From positions 3,472,001-3,536,000 of the forward strand of contig NZ_CP103289.1 in assembly GCF_024757985.1 (NCBI RefSeq): a stretch of 64,000 nucleotides of DNA, given 5' to 3'. The notes beneath the pieces are model-generated. The model ran no database searches. It saw nothing but the letters and a program-made list of their open reading frames with translations, and was not told where the DNA came from. Position numbers and translations under genes: made by a program. The stretch's first letter is position 1; each line of letters opens with the position of its first letter. The DNA comes from Cellulomonas sp. NS3. GTDB lineage: Bacteria > Actinomycetota > Actinomycetes > Actinomycetales > Cellulomonadaceae. Positions 42,258-49,869 of the stretch are shown one piece after another.

Positions 42258-43151
42258 ATGCCCGACGCCCCCACGCCCGCAGCCCCCGCGACCCGCGCCC
42301 GCCCGGCGCCGGTGCGCGCCGCGGTGCTGCGGACCGAGCGCGTCGCCGAGCAGCTGGTCCGGGTGGTCCTCGGCGGGCCGGGCATGCGGGTCGTCGACGC
42401 GCCGACGCACGCCGACTCCTACGTCAAGGTCGTGTTCGTGCCGCCGGCCGCGCTCGCCGCAATGACCGAGCGGCCCGACGGCCGGGTCGACCTCGACGCC
42501 CTGCGGGCCTCGCTCCCTGCCGACCAGCAGCCCCGCGTGCGCGCCTACACGGTGCGGGCCTTCGACGCGGCCTCGGCCGAGCTCACGATCGACGTCGTCG
42601 TGCACGGCGACGAGGGGGTCGCCGGTCCGTGGGCCGCGTCCGCCCGGCCCGGCGACGAGGTCCTGCTCCTCGGGCCCGGCGGCGCGTACAGCCCCGACCC
42701 GGCGGCCGACCGCTACCTGCTCGTCGGCGACGCGAGCGCCCTCCCCGCGGTCGCCGTGGTGCTCGAGCGGCTCGCCGCCGAGTGCCCCGACGCGGTCGGT
42801 GACGCGATCCTCGAGGTGCACGGCCCGGGCGACGAGCTCCCGCTGACCGCACCCGCCGGCGTCCGGCTCCGGTGGGTGCACCAGGGCTCGGGCGTCGTCG
42901 GGCTGCGCCTCGTCGAGGCGGTGCGCGACCTCGCGTGGCCGGACGGCCGGGTCGACGCGTTCGTGCACGGCGAGGCGGGCACCGTGAAGGAGCTCCGTCA
43001 CCATCTGCGGGCCGAGCGCGGGCTCCCGCGCACGGGCCTGTCGATCTCGGGGTACTGGCGCCTCGGCGCCGCCGACGAAGACTGGCGCGCGACCAAGAAG
43101 GACTGGGCGCGGTCGATCGAGGAGGCCGAGCAGGCCGCGGGTCTCGACTGA
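42258..43151 (+). CDS. Siderophore-interacting protein (FAD-dependent ferric-siderophore reductase)
   Basis: 297 residues from ATG 42258 with GAGGAA about six bases upstream. Flavin domain N-terminal: RAYTVRAFDAASAELTIDVVVHGDEGVAGPWAASARPGDEV, with the RxYTxR FAD motif. The C-terminal SIP domain has LLVGDASALPAV and ends SGYWRLGAADEDWRATKKDW, diagnostic of the SIP (ViuB/YqjH) family. It reduces ferric siderophores in the cytoplasm with NAD(P)H. There is no siderophore biosynthesis or import gene nearby, so it probably serves imported xenosiderophores. No iron box (IdeR/DtxR-like) is obvious in the 170 bases upstream. Confidence 0.92.
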   Translation: MPDAPTPAAPATRARPAPVRAAVLRTERVAEQLVRVVLGGPGMRVVDAPTHADSYVKVVFVPPAALAAMTERPDGRVDLDALRASLPADQQPRVRAYTVRAFDAASAELTIDVVVHGDEGVAGPWAASARPGDEVLLLGPGGAYSPDPAADRYLLVGDASALPAVAVVLERLAAECPDAVGDAILEVHGPGDELPLTAPAGVRLRWVHQGSGVVGLRLVEAVRDLAWPDGRVDAFVHGEAGTVKELRHHLRAERGLPRTGLSISGYWRLGAADEDWRATKKDWARSIEEAEQAAGLD

Positions 43152-43364
43152 GCCCGAGCGGCCGCGGCCGGCCCGGCGCCCGGCCAGGCCCTGGGCACCG
43201 GCGCGCAGCGCACCGGCCGGCCACCGACGCGGCCCGTCGTGCGTGCCTCCGGGTGATCCGGCGTCACCGCAGGCCCAGGCGCCTGACAGCGCACCACCCG
43301 CTCCCCTACGGTGCTCCTGGCGCTCCCGCACGGACGCGTCGTCGCGTCGTGGGAAAGGGCCGTC

Positions 43365-43790
43365 GTGCGTTACCTGCCGTACCTGCTCGAGCTGGCACTG
43401 CTCGTCTACTGCCTGATCGACTGCATCCAGACCGACTCGGCGCTCGTGCGCAACCTGCCCAAGCCGCTGTGGATCCTGCTCATCGTCGTCGTGCCGATCG
43501 TGGGCGCGATCGCGTGGCTCGTCGCCGGGCGCCCCGAGCGCAGCGCCCGGTCCCGCCACGTCCCGTGGCCGAGCACCGCGACCGCCGGCTTCCCCGAGTA
43601 CGAGCGGCCGCGCCCGGTCGCTCCGGACGACGACCCGGAGTTCCTCGCGAGCGTGCGGAGGTCCGACGAGAAGCACGAGCGCATGCTGCGCGACTGGGAG
43701 GCGGACCTGCGGGCGCGTGAGCAGCGCTTCGACGACACCCCGCCGTCCGCGGACCCGGGCCACCCGGACGCGCCGCCCGCACGACCGTGA
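43365..43790 (+). CDS. Small PLDc_N-type membrane protein
   Basis: 141 residues from GTG 43365 (GGGAAAGGG about six bases upstream). Two transmembrane helices, YLPYLLELALLVYCLIDCI (~2-20) and WILLIVVVPIVGAIAWLVAG (~37-56), separated by an IQTDSALVRNLPKPLW loop. This is the pattern of the phospholipase-D-nuclease N-terminal (PLDc_N) domain common in actinobacterial envelope proteins. The rest is a charged cytoplasmic tail (EFLASVRRSDEKHERMLRDWEADLRAREQRF in pieces, helical). Function unknown. It precedes a MarR gene by 37 bases and may share its transcript. Confidence 0.82.
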   Translation: MRYLPYLLELALLVYCLIDCIQTDSALVRNLPKPLWILLIVVVPIVGAIAWLVAGRPERSARSRHVPWPSTATAGFPEYERPRPVAPDDDPEFLASVRRSDEKHERMLRDWEADLRAREQRFDDTPPSADPGHPDAPPARP

Positions 43791-43827
43791 GCACGGCGAC
43801 GGCCGTGACCAGCCTCGGAAGGACCCC

Positions 43828-44376
43828 GTGAGCGAGCCGCAGGACCCCACGAACGAGGACGCCGGCGAGCGATCGACGGGTGAGCCGCGCTGGCTGACGC
43901 CCTCCGAGCGCGGCGCGTGGCTCGCGCTCTCGGCCATGACGATCACGCTGCCGGGCGCGCTCGACGCCCAGCTCCAGCGCGACGCGGGGCTGTCGTTCTA
44001 CGAGTACATGGTGCTCGCGATGCTCTCCGAGCAGCCCGACCGGACGCTCCGGATGAGCCAGCTGGCACAGCTGACCAACGGCTCGCTCTCCCGCCTCTCG
44101 CACGTCGCCAAGCGGCTCGAGCGGGCCGGCTTCATCCGCCGGGAGCGCTCGACGGTCGACGCCCGCGCGACGAACGCGACCCTGACGGACGAGGGGTTCG
44201 CCAAGATCGTCGGGAGCGCGCCCGGCCACGTCGAGGAGGCCCGCCGGCTCGTCATCGACGCCCTGACCCCGGACCAGCTCGAGCAGCTGCGCGCGATCGG
44301 CGCCGCCGTGATGAGCCGCGTCGACCCCGGGTCGACGTTCCCGTCGGAGCCGGCCCCGGACGCGTCCGCGCGCTGA
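43828..44376 (+). CDS. MarR family transcriptional regulator
   Basis: 182 residues from GTG 43828, with GGAAGGA about six bases upstream. Winged helix-turn-helix protein: WLALSAMTITLPGALDAQLQRDAGLSFYEYMVLAMLSEQPDRTLRMSQLAQLTNGSLSRLSHVAKRLERAGFIRRER in pieces, with the wing at STVDARATNATLTDEG. Dimerisation helices are at both ends. Ligand and target unknown. Downstream of the small membrane protein, which could be its target together with itself. It converges with the AraC gene, leaving a 67-base gap without a clear terminator. Confidence 0.9.
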   Translation: MSEPQDPTNEDAGERSTGEPRWLTPSERGAWLALSAMTITLPGALDAQLQRDAGLSFYEYMVLAMLSEQPDRTLRMSQLAQLTNGSLSRLSHVAKRLERAGFIRRERSTVDARATNATLTDEGFAKIVGSAPGHVEEARRLVIDALTPDQLEQLRAIGAAVMSRVDPGSTFPSEPAPDASAR

Positions 44377-44443
44377 GGGCCGCGCCGGGCGGTCGCACGT
44401 CGGCCCGCCGGCTCGCTCGCAGCGCGCGCGCCGACCGTGACGG

Positions 44444-45304
44444 TCAGGCAGCGTCCCTCGCGGCGGTGAGCCAGGCGCGCGGGGAGCAGCCGAGCACCTG
44501 GGTGAACGCCCGCGAGAACGACGGCGGGCTCGCGTACCCGAGCTCCGCGGCGACGGCCGCGACCGAGGCACCCGCGCGGAGCCGGTCCTGCGCGACGGTG
44601 AGCCGCCAGCGCGTCAGGTACTCGGCGGGCGGCTGCCCGACCGTCTCGCGGAACCGCGCGGCGAACGCGCTGCGCGACATGGTCGCCTCGCGCGCCATCG
44701 TCGCGAGCGTCCAGGGCCCACCCGGGGTCTCGTGCACGGCGACGAGCGTACGGGCGAGGCGCTCGTCGGCCAGCCCGGGCAGGAGGCCCGCGGGCAGCGC
44801 GAGCTCGCCGGTGTGGTCGAGCAGCCAGCGGAATAGCTGCACCAGGACGACCTCGAACAGCCGGTCCGCGACGACGCGGCTGCCGCAGCGCACGGCGTCG
44901 ACCTCGGCGAACAGCAGGTCCAGCGCGGTGCCGAGCCCCGGGACCGCGTCGAGCGGGATCACCAGCACGGGCGGCAGGGTCCGGACGAGCGGGTGCGTCT
45001 CGCCGCCGTCGAAGTCGAGCGTCGCGCACGCGAAGTCGGCCCCCTCGGTGGGCGCCGTGCGGAAGGCGTGCTCGAGGGGCCGGGGGTAGAGCAGCAGGCT
45101 CGGGCGGTCGACGTGCACGGTCTCGAGCCGCCCGCCGGGTCCCTGGTGCGTCAGGTCCATCTCGCCGTCGCGCAGCACGTGCAGGAACCCGCGACCCGGC
45201 TGGGCGGCGAACGTCGTGACGCCGCACAGCGGGCCCGCGTGGAACAGCCGCGTCCGCACGCGGAAGCGTTCGAGCAGAGGCGAGAGCCGGTCGAGGGGAG
45301 GCAC
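44444..45304 (-). CDS. AraC family transcriptional regulator (cupin_6 type)
   Basis: 286 residues. N-terminal cupin-like sensor (~1-180) with LHVLRDGEMDLTH and RPSLLLYPRPLEHAFR, and a C-terminal AraC double HTH (~190-280): WTLATMAREATMSRSAFAARFRETVGQPPAEYLTRWRLTVAQDRL and VAAVAAELGYASPPSFSRAFTQVLGCSPRAW. The sensor type is found next to AhpD-like and dehydrogenase genes. It is divergent from the AhpD-like gene (137-base gap), which is the obvious candidate target. GTG start at 45304. Confidence 0.92.
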   Translation of the reverse strand: MPPLDRLSPLLERFRVRTRLFHAGPLCGVTTFAAQPGRGFLHVLRDGEMDLTHQGPGGRLETVHVDRPSLLLYPRPLEHAFRTAPTEGADFACATLDFDGGETHPLVRTLPPVLVIPLDAVPGLGTALDLLFAEVDAVRCGSRVVADRLFEVVLVQLFRWLLDHTGELALPAGLLPGLADERLARTLVAVHETPGGPWTLATMAREATMSRSAFAARFRETVGQPPAEYLTRWRLTVAQDRLRAGASVAAVAAELGYASPPSFSRAFTQVLGCSPRAWLTAARDAA

Positions 45305-45441
45305 AGGTCCAGTCTCTCAGACGATCCGGTACGTATCGCGGAGCATCTGTGGCTTTTCGTCCTGGCGGGGGCGGCAACCTGGGAGCACGTCGCCACCCGG
45401 ACCGGGCAGCGGCACCCGCACCCATGACCCAGGAGAAGACC

Positions 45442-45987
45442 ATGTCGCACGTCCCCCTCGTCACCCGCGAGTCCGCGACCGGCACCGTCCGCGCCCAGCT
45501 CGACGAGATCTACGACGCCTTCGGCACCGTGCCCACGATGTTCCGGGCCGTCGCGCAGTCCCCCGCCGCGCTCACCAGCCTGTGGGGCTCGTTCGGGGCG
45601 CTCGCGGGCGGCACGCTCGGCGCGGCCGTCGGCGAGCAGATCGCGGTCGCCGTCGCGAACCGCAACGCGTGCGAGTACTGCCTCGCCGCGCACACCGCGC
45701 TCGGCCGCAAGGCCGGCGTGACGCGCGAGGAGCTGGCCGCCGCGCAGGACGGCGACTCCGACGACCCCCGCACCGCGGCGCTGCTGCGCTTCGCGCTCAC
45801 GGTCGTGGACCTGCGCGGTCAGGTCACCGCCGAGGACGTCCAGGCCGTCCGCGACCAGGGCTGGGGCGACGAGCAGGTCGTCGAGGTCCTCGCGCACGTC
45901 GCGCTCAACCTGTTCACGAACTACGTGAACATCGCGCTCGCCGTGCCCGTCGACTTCCCCGTGGTCGGGCTGCGCCGCGCGGGCTGA
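45442..45987 (+). CDS. AhpD-like / carboxymuconolactone decarboxylase family protein
   Basis: 181 residues. ATG 45442 has AGGAG six bases upstream; the ATG at 45424 would lack one. All-helical AhpD fold with the redox-active motif EYC: Cys77 and Cys80 in NACEYCLAAHTALG, with His84, and a Glu at 65 (VGEQIAVAVA). This is the peroxidase-type CxxC-xxxH arrangement rather than the metal-free decarboxylase type. It likely acts in peroxide or thiol-disulfide chemistry; the partner peroxidase is not in the window. Probably controlled by the divergent AraC regulator; the intervening 137 bases include an AT-richer TACGTATCGCG near 45330. Confidence 0.88.
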   Translation: MSHVPLVTRESATGTVRAQLDEIYDAFGTVPTMFRAVAQSPAALTSLWGSFGALAGGTLGAAVGEQIAVAVANRNACEYCLAAHTALGRKAGVTREELAAAQDGDSDDPRTAALLRFALTVVDLRGQVTAEDVQAVRDQGWGDEQVVEVLAHVALNLFTNYVNIALAVPVDFPVVGLRRAG

Positions 45988-46027
45988 CCCGGTCGCGGGC
46001 GCCGGGCAGGGGCCGGGCAGGTGCCGG

Positions 46028-46101
46028 TGCCCCCGGCGGGGTTCGAACCCGCACTGGACCGGGTTTAAGCCGGTTGCCTCTGCCGGTTGGGCTACGGGGG
46101 C
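46028..46101 (-). tRNA. tRNA with UAA anticodon and short variable loop
   Basis: Read on the minus strand, a complete 74-nt cloverleaf is formed. The acceptor is GCCCCCG/CGGGGGC with discriminator A, and the D arm contains GG. The anticodon stem ACCGG/CCGGT encloses CTTAAAC (anticodon TAA), the variable region is only CCAGT, and the T arm is GCGGG-TTCGAAC-CCCGC. CCA is not encoded. Anticodon UAA would read the leucine codon UUA, but bacterial tRNA-Leu normally carries a long extra arm; this one does not. It may be a divergent or special-purpose tRNA, and its amino acid is uncertain. Confidence 0.85.
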
Positions 46102-46218
46102 CGTGCGCGCCCATCCTGCCAGCCGGGGCGCGCGGTCAGGCGGACACCGGCACGCGGTCGCCGGGCCGGCCGGCCGCCGCACGCCCGTCGGACCGGAGCA
46201 GCGCGAGGCCGGACGCAC

Positions 46219-46253
46219 GAGACCTCCGCACCCGTGCCGGGTGCGGAGGTCTC
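46219..46253 (-). terminator. Hairpin downstream of the NADH dehydrogenase gene
   Basis: Perfect 15-bp stem (GAGACCTCCGCACCC at 46219-46233 with 46239-46253) and a 5-base loop, 19 bases past the minus-strand stop at 46272. No T-tract. Confidence 0.75.
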
Positions 46254-46271
46254 GGCACTGCGCCTGCCGCG

Positions 46272-47885
46272 TCAGGCCTTCTTCGGATCGCCCGTCCCCG
46301 CGGGGTCGGACGCGGGCGAGCCGGCCGTCGTGAGCGCCGACGCCGCCCCGGGCGGGTTCTCGTCCGCCCGGCCTGCCGACGTCACCGCGGCAGCGTCTGG
46401 CCCACCGGTGTCCGCCGCGTGCTCGGGCGAGGAGTCGCGCTTCGTGGCCGCGTTGCCGCCCTCGGCGCCGCCCGCCTTCGGCTTGGGCGGCGCGGACGCC
46501 GCCTTGAACTCGGCTCGCGGGTCCTGCAGCGCGCCGAGCGCGACGACCTCACGGCGCAGCAGGAGCGACCCCGTCCACCCGGCCATGATGCGAATCTTGC
46601 GGTTCACGGTCGGCATCGCGAACACGTGGTACGTGCGGTGCAGCACCCAGGCCGGGAAGCCGCGCACCTTGACCTTGCCGAACATCTGGGCGACGCCCTT
46701 GTACATGCCGAGCGACGCGACCGCGCCGACGTTGCGGTGCTTGTACTCGGTCACGGGCGCCGAGCTCAGCACGCGGGCGAGGTTGTCGCCGAGGTGGTTG
46801 CCCTCACGCAGCGCGTGCTGGGCGTTCGGCGGGCAGAAGTTGCCCGGGTTGTACAGGTCGGGCACCGCGGCACAGTCGCCGGCGGCGTACGCGTCGGGGA
46901 TGACGTTCCCCTCGGCGTCGGCCACCTGGAGCGTCGGCAGGCAGATGACGCGGCCCATCTTGTCGAGCGGGAGGTCCGAGTTCTGCAGCACCGGGTTCGC
47001 CTTGACGCCCGCGGTCCACACGATGGTCTCCGAGTCGAACTCGGTGCCGTCCGAGAGGACCACGTGGCCGTCGACGCACGAGCTCAGGAACGTCGAGAGG
47101 TAGATCTCGATGTCGCGCTTGCGGAGCTGCTCGAGCGTGTAGACGCCGAGCTCTTCGCTGACCTCGGGGAGGATGCGCGGCGAGCCCTCGACGAGCACGA
47201 ACCGCAGCTCCTCCTGCTCGATCGCGCCGTAGTACCGGACGGCCGCGCGCGCCATGTCCTCGACCTCGGCGAGCGCCTCGACTCCGGCGAACCCACCGCC
47301 GACGAACGTGAACGTGAGCATCTTCTTGCGCAGGTCCGGGTCCCACGTGCTCGCCGCGAGGTCGATTCGGCCGAGGACGTGGTTGCGGACCGCGATGGCC
47401 TCCTCGACGTTCTTGAAGCCGATGGCCTCGTCCGCGAGCCCGGGGATGGGCAGCGTGCGCGCGACCGAGCCGAGGCCGACGACGAGGTGGTCGTACGTGA
47501 TCCAGTACGAGTCGCCCTCGGCCGGGGTGATCTGCACGGTGCGGTCCGCGTGCCGGATCTCCGTGACCTTGCCCTGCAGCACGTCGACGTGCTTGAAGGC
47601 GCGGCGGTGGGGTGCGACGACGTTGCGCGGGTCGATGCTGCCGGCCGCGGCCTCGGGCAGGAACGGCGCGTAGGTCATGTAGGGACGCGGGTCGACGACG
47701 ACGATGGCCGCCTCGCGCTTGCCGAGCCGCTTGCGCAGCCGGCGGGCCGCGTACAGGCCGACGGTGCCGCCGCCGAGGACGACGACGCGGGGGACCTTGC
47801 GGGGCTTCCCGCGCTGCCCCGTGTGGGCGCTGTCGGGGCCTGTGCGAGGCCCGCTGTCCACCGTGGTCGAGGCATCCTGAGACAT
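46272..47885 (-). CDS. ndh: Type II NADH dehydrogenase (NDH-2)
   Basis: 537-residue non-proton-pumping NADH:quinone oxidoreductase, peripheral membrane flavoprotein. FAD-binding GGGTVGLYAARRLRKRLG near residue 35, PYMTYAPFLPEAAAGSIDPRNVVAP, NADH-binding FVGGGFAGVEALAEV (~195), and AYAAGDCAAVPD (FAD, ~330) are all in place. Amphipathic membrane-binding C-terminus of the core around GNHLGDNLARVL to MAGWTGSLLLRREVVALG. After this the protein has an additional ~75-residue Ala/Pro/Gly/Asp-rich tail not needed by the family. ATG 47885 has no Shine-Dalgarno, but TACCGT at -12 to -7 suggests a leaderless mRNA. Monocistronic by its flanks. Confidence 0.94.
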   Translation of the reverse strand: MSQDASTTVDSGPRTGPDSAHTGQRGKPRKVPRVVVLGGGTVGLYAARRLRKRLGKREAAIVVVDPRPYMTYAPFLPEAAAGSIDPRNVVAPHRRAFKHVDVLQGKVTEIRHADRTVQITPAEGDSYWITYDHLVVGLGSVARTLPIPGLADEAIGFKNVEEAIAVRNHVLGRIDLAASTWDPDLRKKMLTFTFVGGGFAGVEALAEVEDMARAAVRYYGAIEQEELRFVLVEGSPRILPEVSEELGVYTLEQLRKRDIEIYLSTFLSSCVDGHVVLSDGTEFDSETIVWTAGVKANPVLQNSDLPLDKMGRVICLPTLQVADAEGNVIPDAYAAGDCAAVPDLYNPGNFCPPNAQHALREGNHLGDNLARVLSSAPVTEYKHRNVGAVASLGMYKGVAQMFGKVKVRGFPAWVLHRTYHVFAMPTVNRKIRIMAGWTGSLLLRREVVALGALQDPRAEFKAASAPPKPKAGGAEGGNAATKRDSSPEHAADTGGPDAAAVTSAGRADENPPGAASALTTAGSPASDPAGTGDPKKA

Positions 47886-47891
47886 GGAATC

Positions 47892-47897
47892 ACGGTA
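47892..47897 (-). promoter_or_regulatory. -10 box (TACCGT) for a leaderless ndh transcript
   Basis: On the minus strand TACCGT matches TANNNT and ends six bases before ATG 47885. The absence of a ribosome binding site supports initiation at the A of the ATG. The -35 region (about 47915-47920) has only a weak TTG-less match. Confidence 0.45.
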
Positions 47898-48037
47898 ACG
47901 CCGCCCGTTGGCCGCAGCGAGCGCGCGGCCCGTGATCCTGGGCACAGCGCCCGGTCGTGCGGACCGCTCGGGGCACCCTCGGGGCGCGTTCGACGGCACC
48001 GCACGTCAGCTCCCCGGTCGCGCGGCCGCCCCGTGCG

Positions 48038-49246
48038 TCAGGGCTGCGCCGGGCGCTCGCCGGCGGCCGTGGGGTCGGGACCGGCGGCGGTCCCGACGGG
48101 GGTCCGGACCGCGCCGTCGCCCGCGTCGGGAGCGGGCGGCGCCGTGGGCGACGGCTCCGGGGTCGACCGGGTCGCGGTCCCCGGCGCGCCGTCGTCGGCC
48201 CCGGGCAGCACGAGGGACGGCGCCTTGGCGAACGGCAGCGGCGGCGTGCGGCTGTCACCGGCGAGCACGTGCCCCTCCTCCTCGTCCCACTCGAACTCGC
48301 TGCTCGGAGCCCCGGTGAGCGGGAAGACGTTCCAGCGCTGGCGCCCGTCGACGTCCGCGACCGGCACGAAGGACCACGGCTCGCGCACGCCGGGCAGCGC
48401 CCACTCGGCCTCGCCGTCGTCGAACGTGGTGCGCACGGCACGGCCGCGGTCGTCGTAGATCTGGACGTCGCCGAGCGGGTTGCCCTGCGCGTCGTACACG
48501 AACAGGTTGCTCACCGGCATGCCGTCGACCACGACGCCGTCCTGCGGCACGGTCACGCCCGGCAGCGTCTGGGTCTCGTAGACGACATGGACGCGCTCGG
48601 TGTCCGCGCTCACGGTGCCGACCACGGGGAGGGCGGCGAGCACGGCGACGACCGTCGCCGCCCCGCGGACCCACCGGCCGGCGGCACCGGGCTGCCACAA
48701 CCCGCGGCCCCACTGCACGCTCACCACGGTCAGCGCGGCGAGCGCGACCCAGCCGCCGAACGACCGGGGCATCCACACGAGCTCCGACCCCGTGAGGACC
48801 CCGCGCAGGACCTGGTAGAGCACCCACGCGCGGGCGAACCACGCGAGCGGCCGCACGCTGCGGGCGAACTCCTCGAACGGGTCCCACCACGGCTGCGGGC
48901 GCAGCACCGCGAGGGCGCGGTCGACCTGCTCGCGCGCGAACCGCCCCGGACCCACGAGCGCCTGGCGCACGGGACCGACCGGCGCACCGGGCTCGGGCAG
49001 GCCCGCGGACGTGCGCAGCTCGGCGGCGTACGCCCGCGGGTCGCCGAACCGCGCGACGAGGTCGTGCTCGGCGGCGCCCACCCCCGCTCCGCGCGCGTCG
49101 TGGTCGGCGAGCGCGTCGGCGAGGTCGGCCTCGAGGCCGTCCGTCAGGTCGTCGACCTGCTCGGTCGTGAGCCCCGCGAGATGGCGGCGCACCGCCGCCG
49201 CGTAGCCGGCGACGTCAGCCGCGTGGGTCCCCGTGCTGGTGCTCAT
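48038..49246 (-). CDS. HAAS-like membrane protein, partner of PadR
   Basis: 402 residues. The N-terminal ~65 residues (YAAAVRRHLAGLTTEQVDDLTDGLEADLAD, then DLVARFGDPRAYAAELR) form a HAAS-type helical domain that is regularly encoded beside PadR regulators. A linker leads to four or so transmembrane segments (~150-230), then an extracytoplasmic domain rich in Asp/Gly/Pro with VFVYDAQGNPLGDVQIYDDRG and a Pro/Ala/Thr tail of ~60 residues. Start ATG overlaps the PadR stop (49243-49246). The family view is that HAAS proteins are membrane partners or targets of the PadR switch; the signal is unknown. The extracytoplasmic part may be unique to this lineage. Confidence 0.8.
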   Translation of the reverse strand: MSTSTGTHAADVAGYAAAVRRHLAGLTTEQVDDLTDGLEADLADALADHDARGAGVGAAEHDLVARFGDPRAYAAELRTSAGLPEPGAPVGPVRQALVGPGRFAREQVDRALAVLRPQPWWDPFEEFARSVRPLAWFARAWVLYQVLRGVLTGSELVWMPRSFGGWVALAALTVVSVQWGRGLWQPGAAGRWVRGAATVVAVLAALPVVGTVSADTERVHVVYETQTLPGVTVPQDGVVVDGMPVSNLFVYDAQGNPLGDVQIYDDRGRAVRTTFDDGEAEWALPGVREPWSFVPVADVDGRQRWNVFPLTGAPSSEFEWDEEEGHVLAGDSRTPPLPFAKAPSLVLPGADDGAPGTATRSTPEPSPTAPPAPDAGDGAVRTPVGTAAGPDPTAAGERPAQP

Positions 49247-49572
49247 CGCACACCCTCCGTCGTGAGCAGGCGCGACATGGTCCGCGCGAACTCGTGCCAG
49301 TCCTTGCGCTGCGCGTCGAGCATCGCCCGGCCCTGAGCGTTGATGCCGTAGTACTTGCGGTGCGGGCCCTCGTCGCTCGGCACGACGTAGGACGTCAGCG
49401 CGCCCGACGAGTAGAGCCGGCGCAGCGTCCCGTACACCGACGCGTCGCCCACCTCCTCGAGCCCCGCGGCGCGCAGCCGGCGGACGACGTCGTAGCCGTA
49501 GCCGTCCTCCTCGGCGACGACGGCGAGCACCGCGACGTCGAGGACCCCCTTGAGCAGCTGCGTCGTGTCCAT
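49243..49572 (-). CDS. PadR family transcriptional regulator
   Basis: 109 residues from ATG 49572, with GGAAGGA about six bases upstream. Winged-helix PadR protein of the short class: LLKGVLDVAVLAVVAEEDGYGYDVVRRLRAAGLEEVGDASVYGTLRRLYSSGALTSY in pieces, then the wing and RKYYGINAQGRAML and a dimerisation helix. These repressors commonly control their own operon with the linked HAAS gene. Translationally coupled to that gene. Confidence 0.93.
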   Translation of the reverse strand: MDTTQLLKGVLDVAVLAVVAEEDGYGYDVVRRLRAAGLEEVGDASVYGTLRRLYSSGALTSYVVPSDEGPHRKYYGINAQGRAMLDAQRKDWHEFARTMSRLLTTEGVR

Positions 49573-49869
49573 CGCCGTCCTTCCCGGTCGCGAGGCGGGC
49601 GTCCCGCTCCCGCAGTCGGCACAGTACTCCAGACTGCGCGGTACCGGCCACGATGCGCTACCTCGGGCGTGTCGGGCTCCGGCGGGGGCCCGGCGACCGC
49701 GCTCCGGGCAGACGGCTCGGGCTCAGCCCGCTCCCGGCGCACGGCCCCCGCGCAGCCGGCTCCCGGCCACACCGCTCCCGCACAGCCGGCTCCCGGCGCG
49801 CGGTCCCGCGCAGGCCGAGGCCCCCGGAGGTCGGCCCGGGTGCTCAGCGCCTGGGCGACTCGGCGCCGG
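49573..49869. other. Intergenic region between ppx and padR
   Basis: 297 bases with no supportable gene. It holds the padR promoter region (about 49610-49680) and, at 49730-49817, three degenerate ~30-bp repeat units. The 50 bases before the ppx stop show no obvious terminator. Confidence 0.5.
49730..49817 (+). repeat. Three degenerate 29-30-bp tandem units
   Basis: Units at 49730-49758, 49759-49788 and 49789-49817 each begin GCTCCCGG and end CAGCCG or CAGGCCG, with variable middles. Intergenic, non-coding. Confidence 0.7.
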
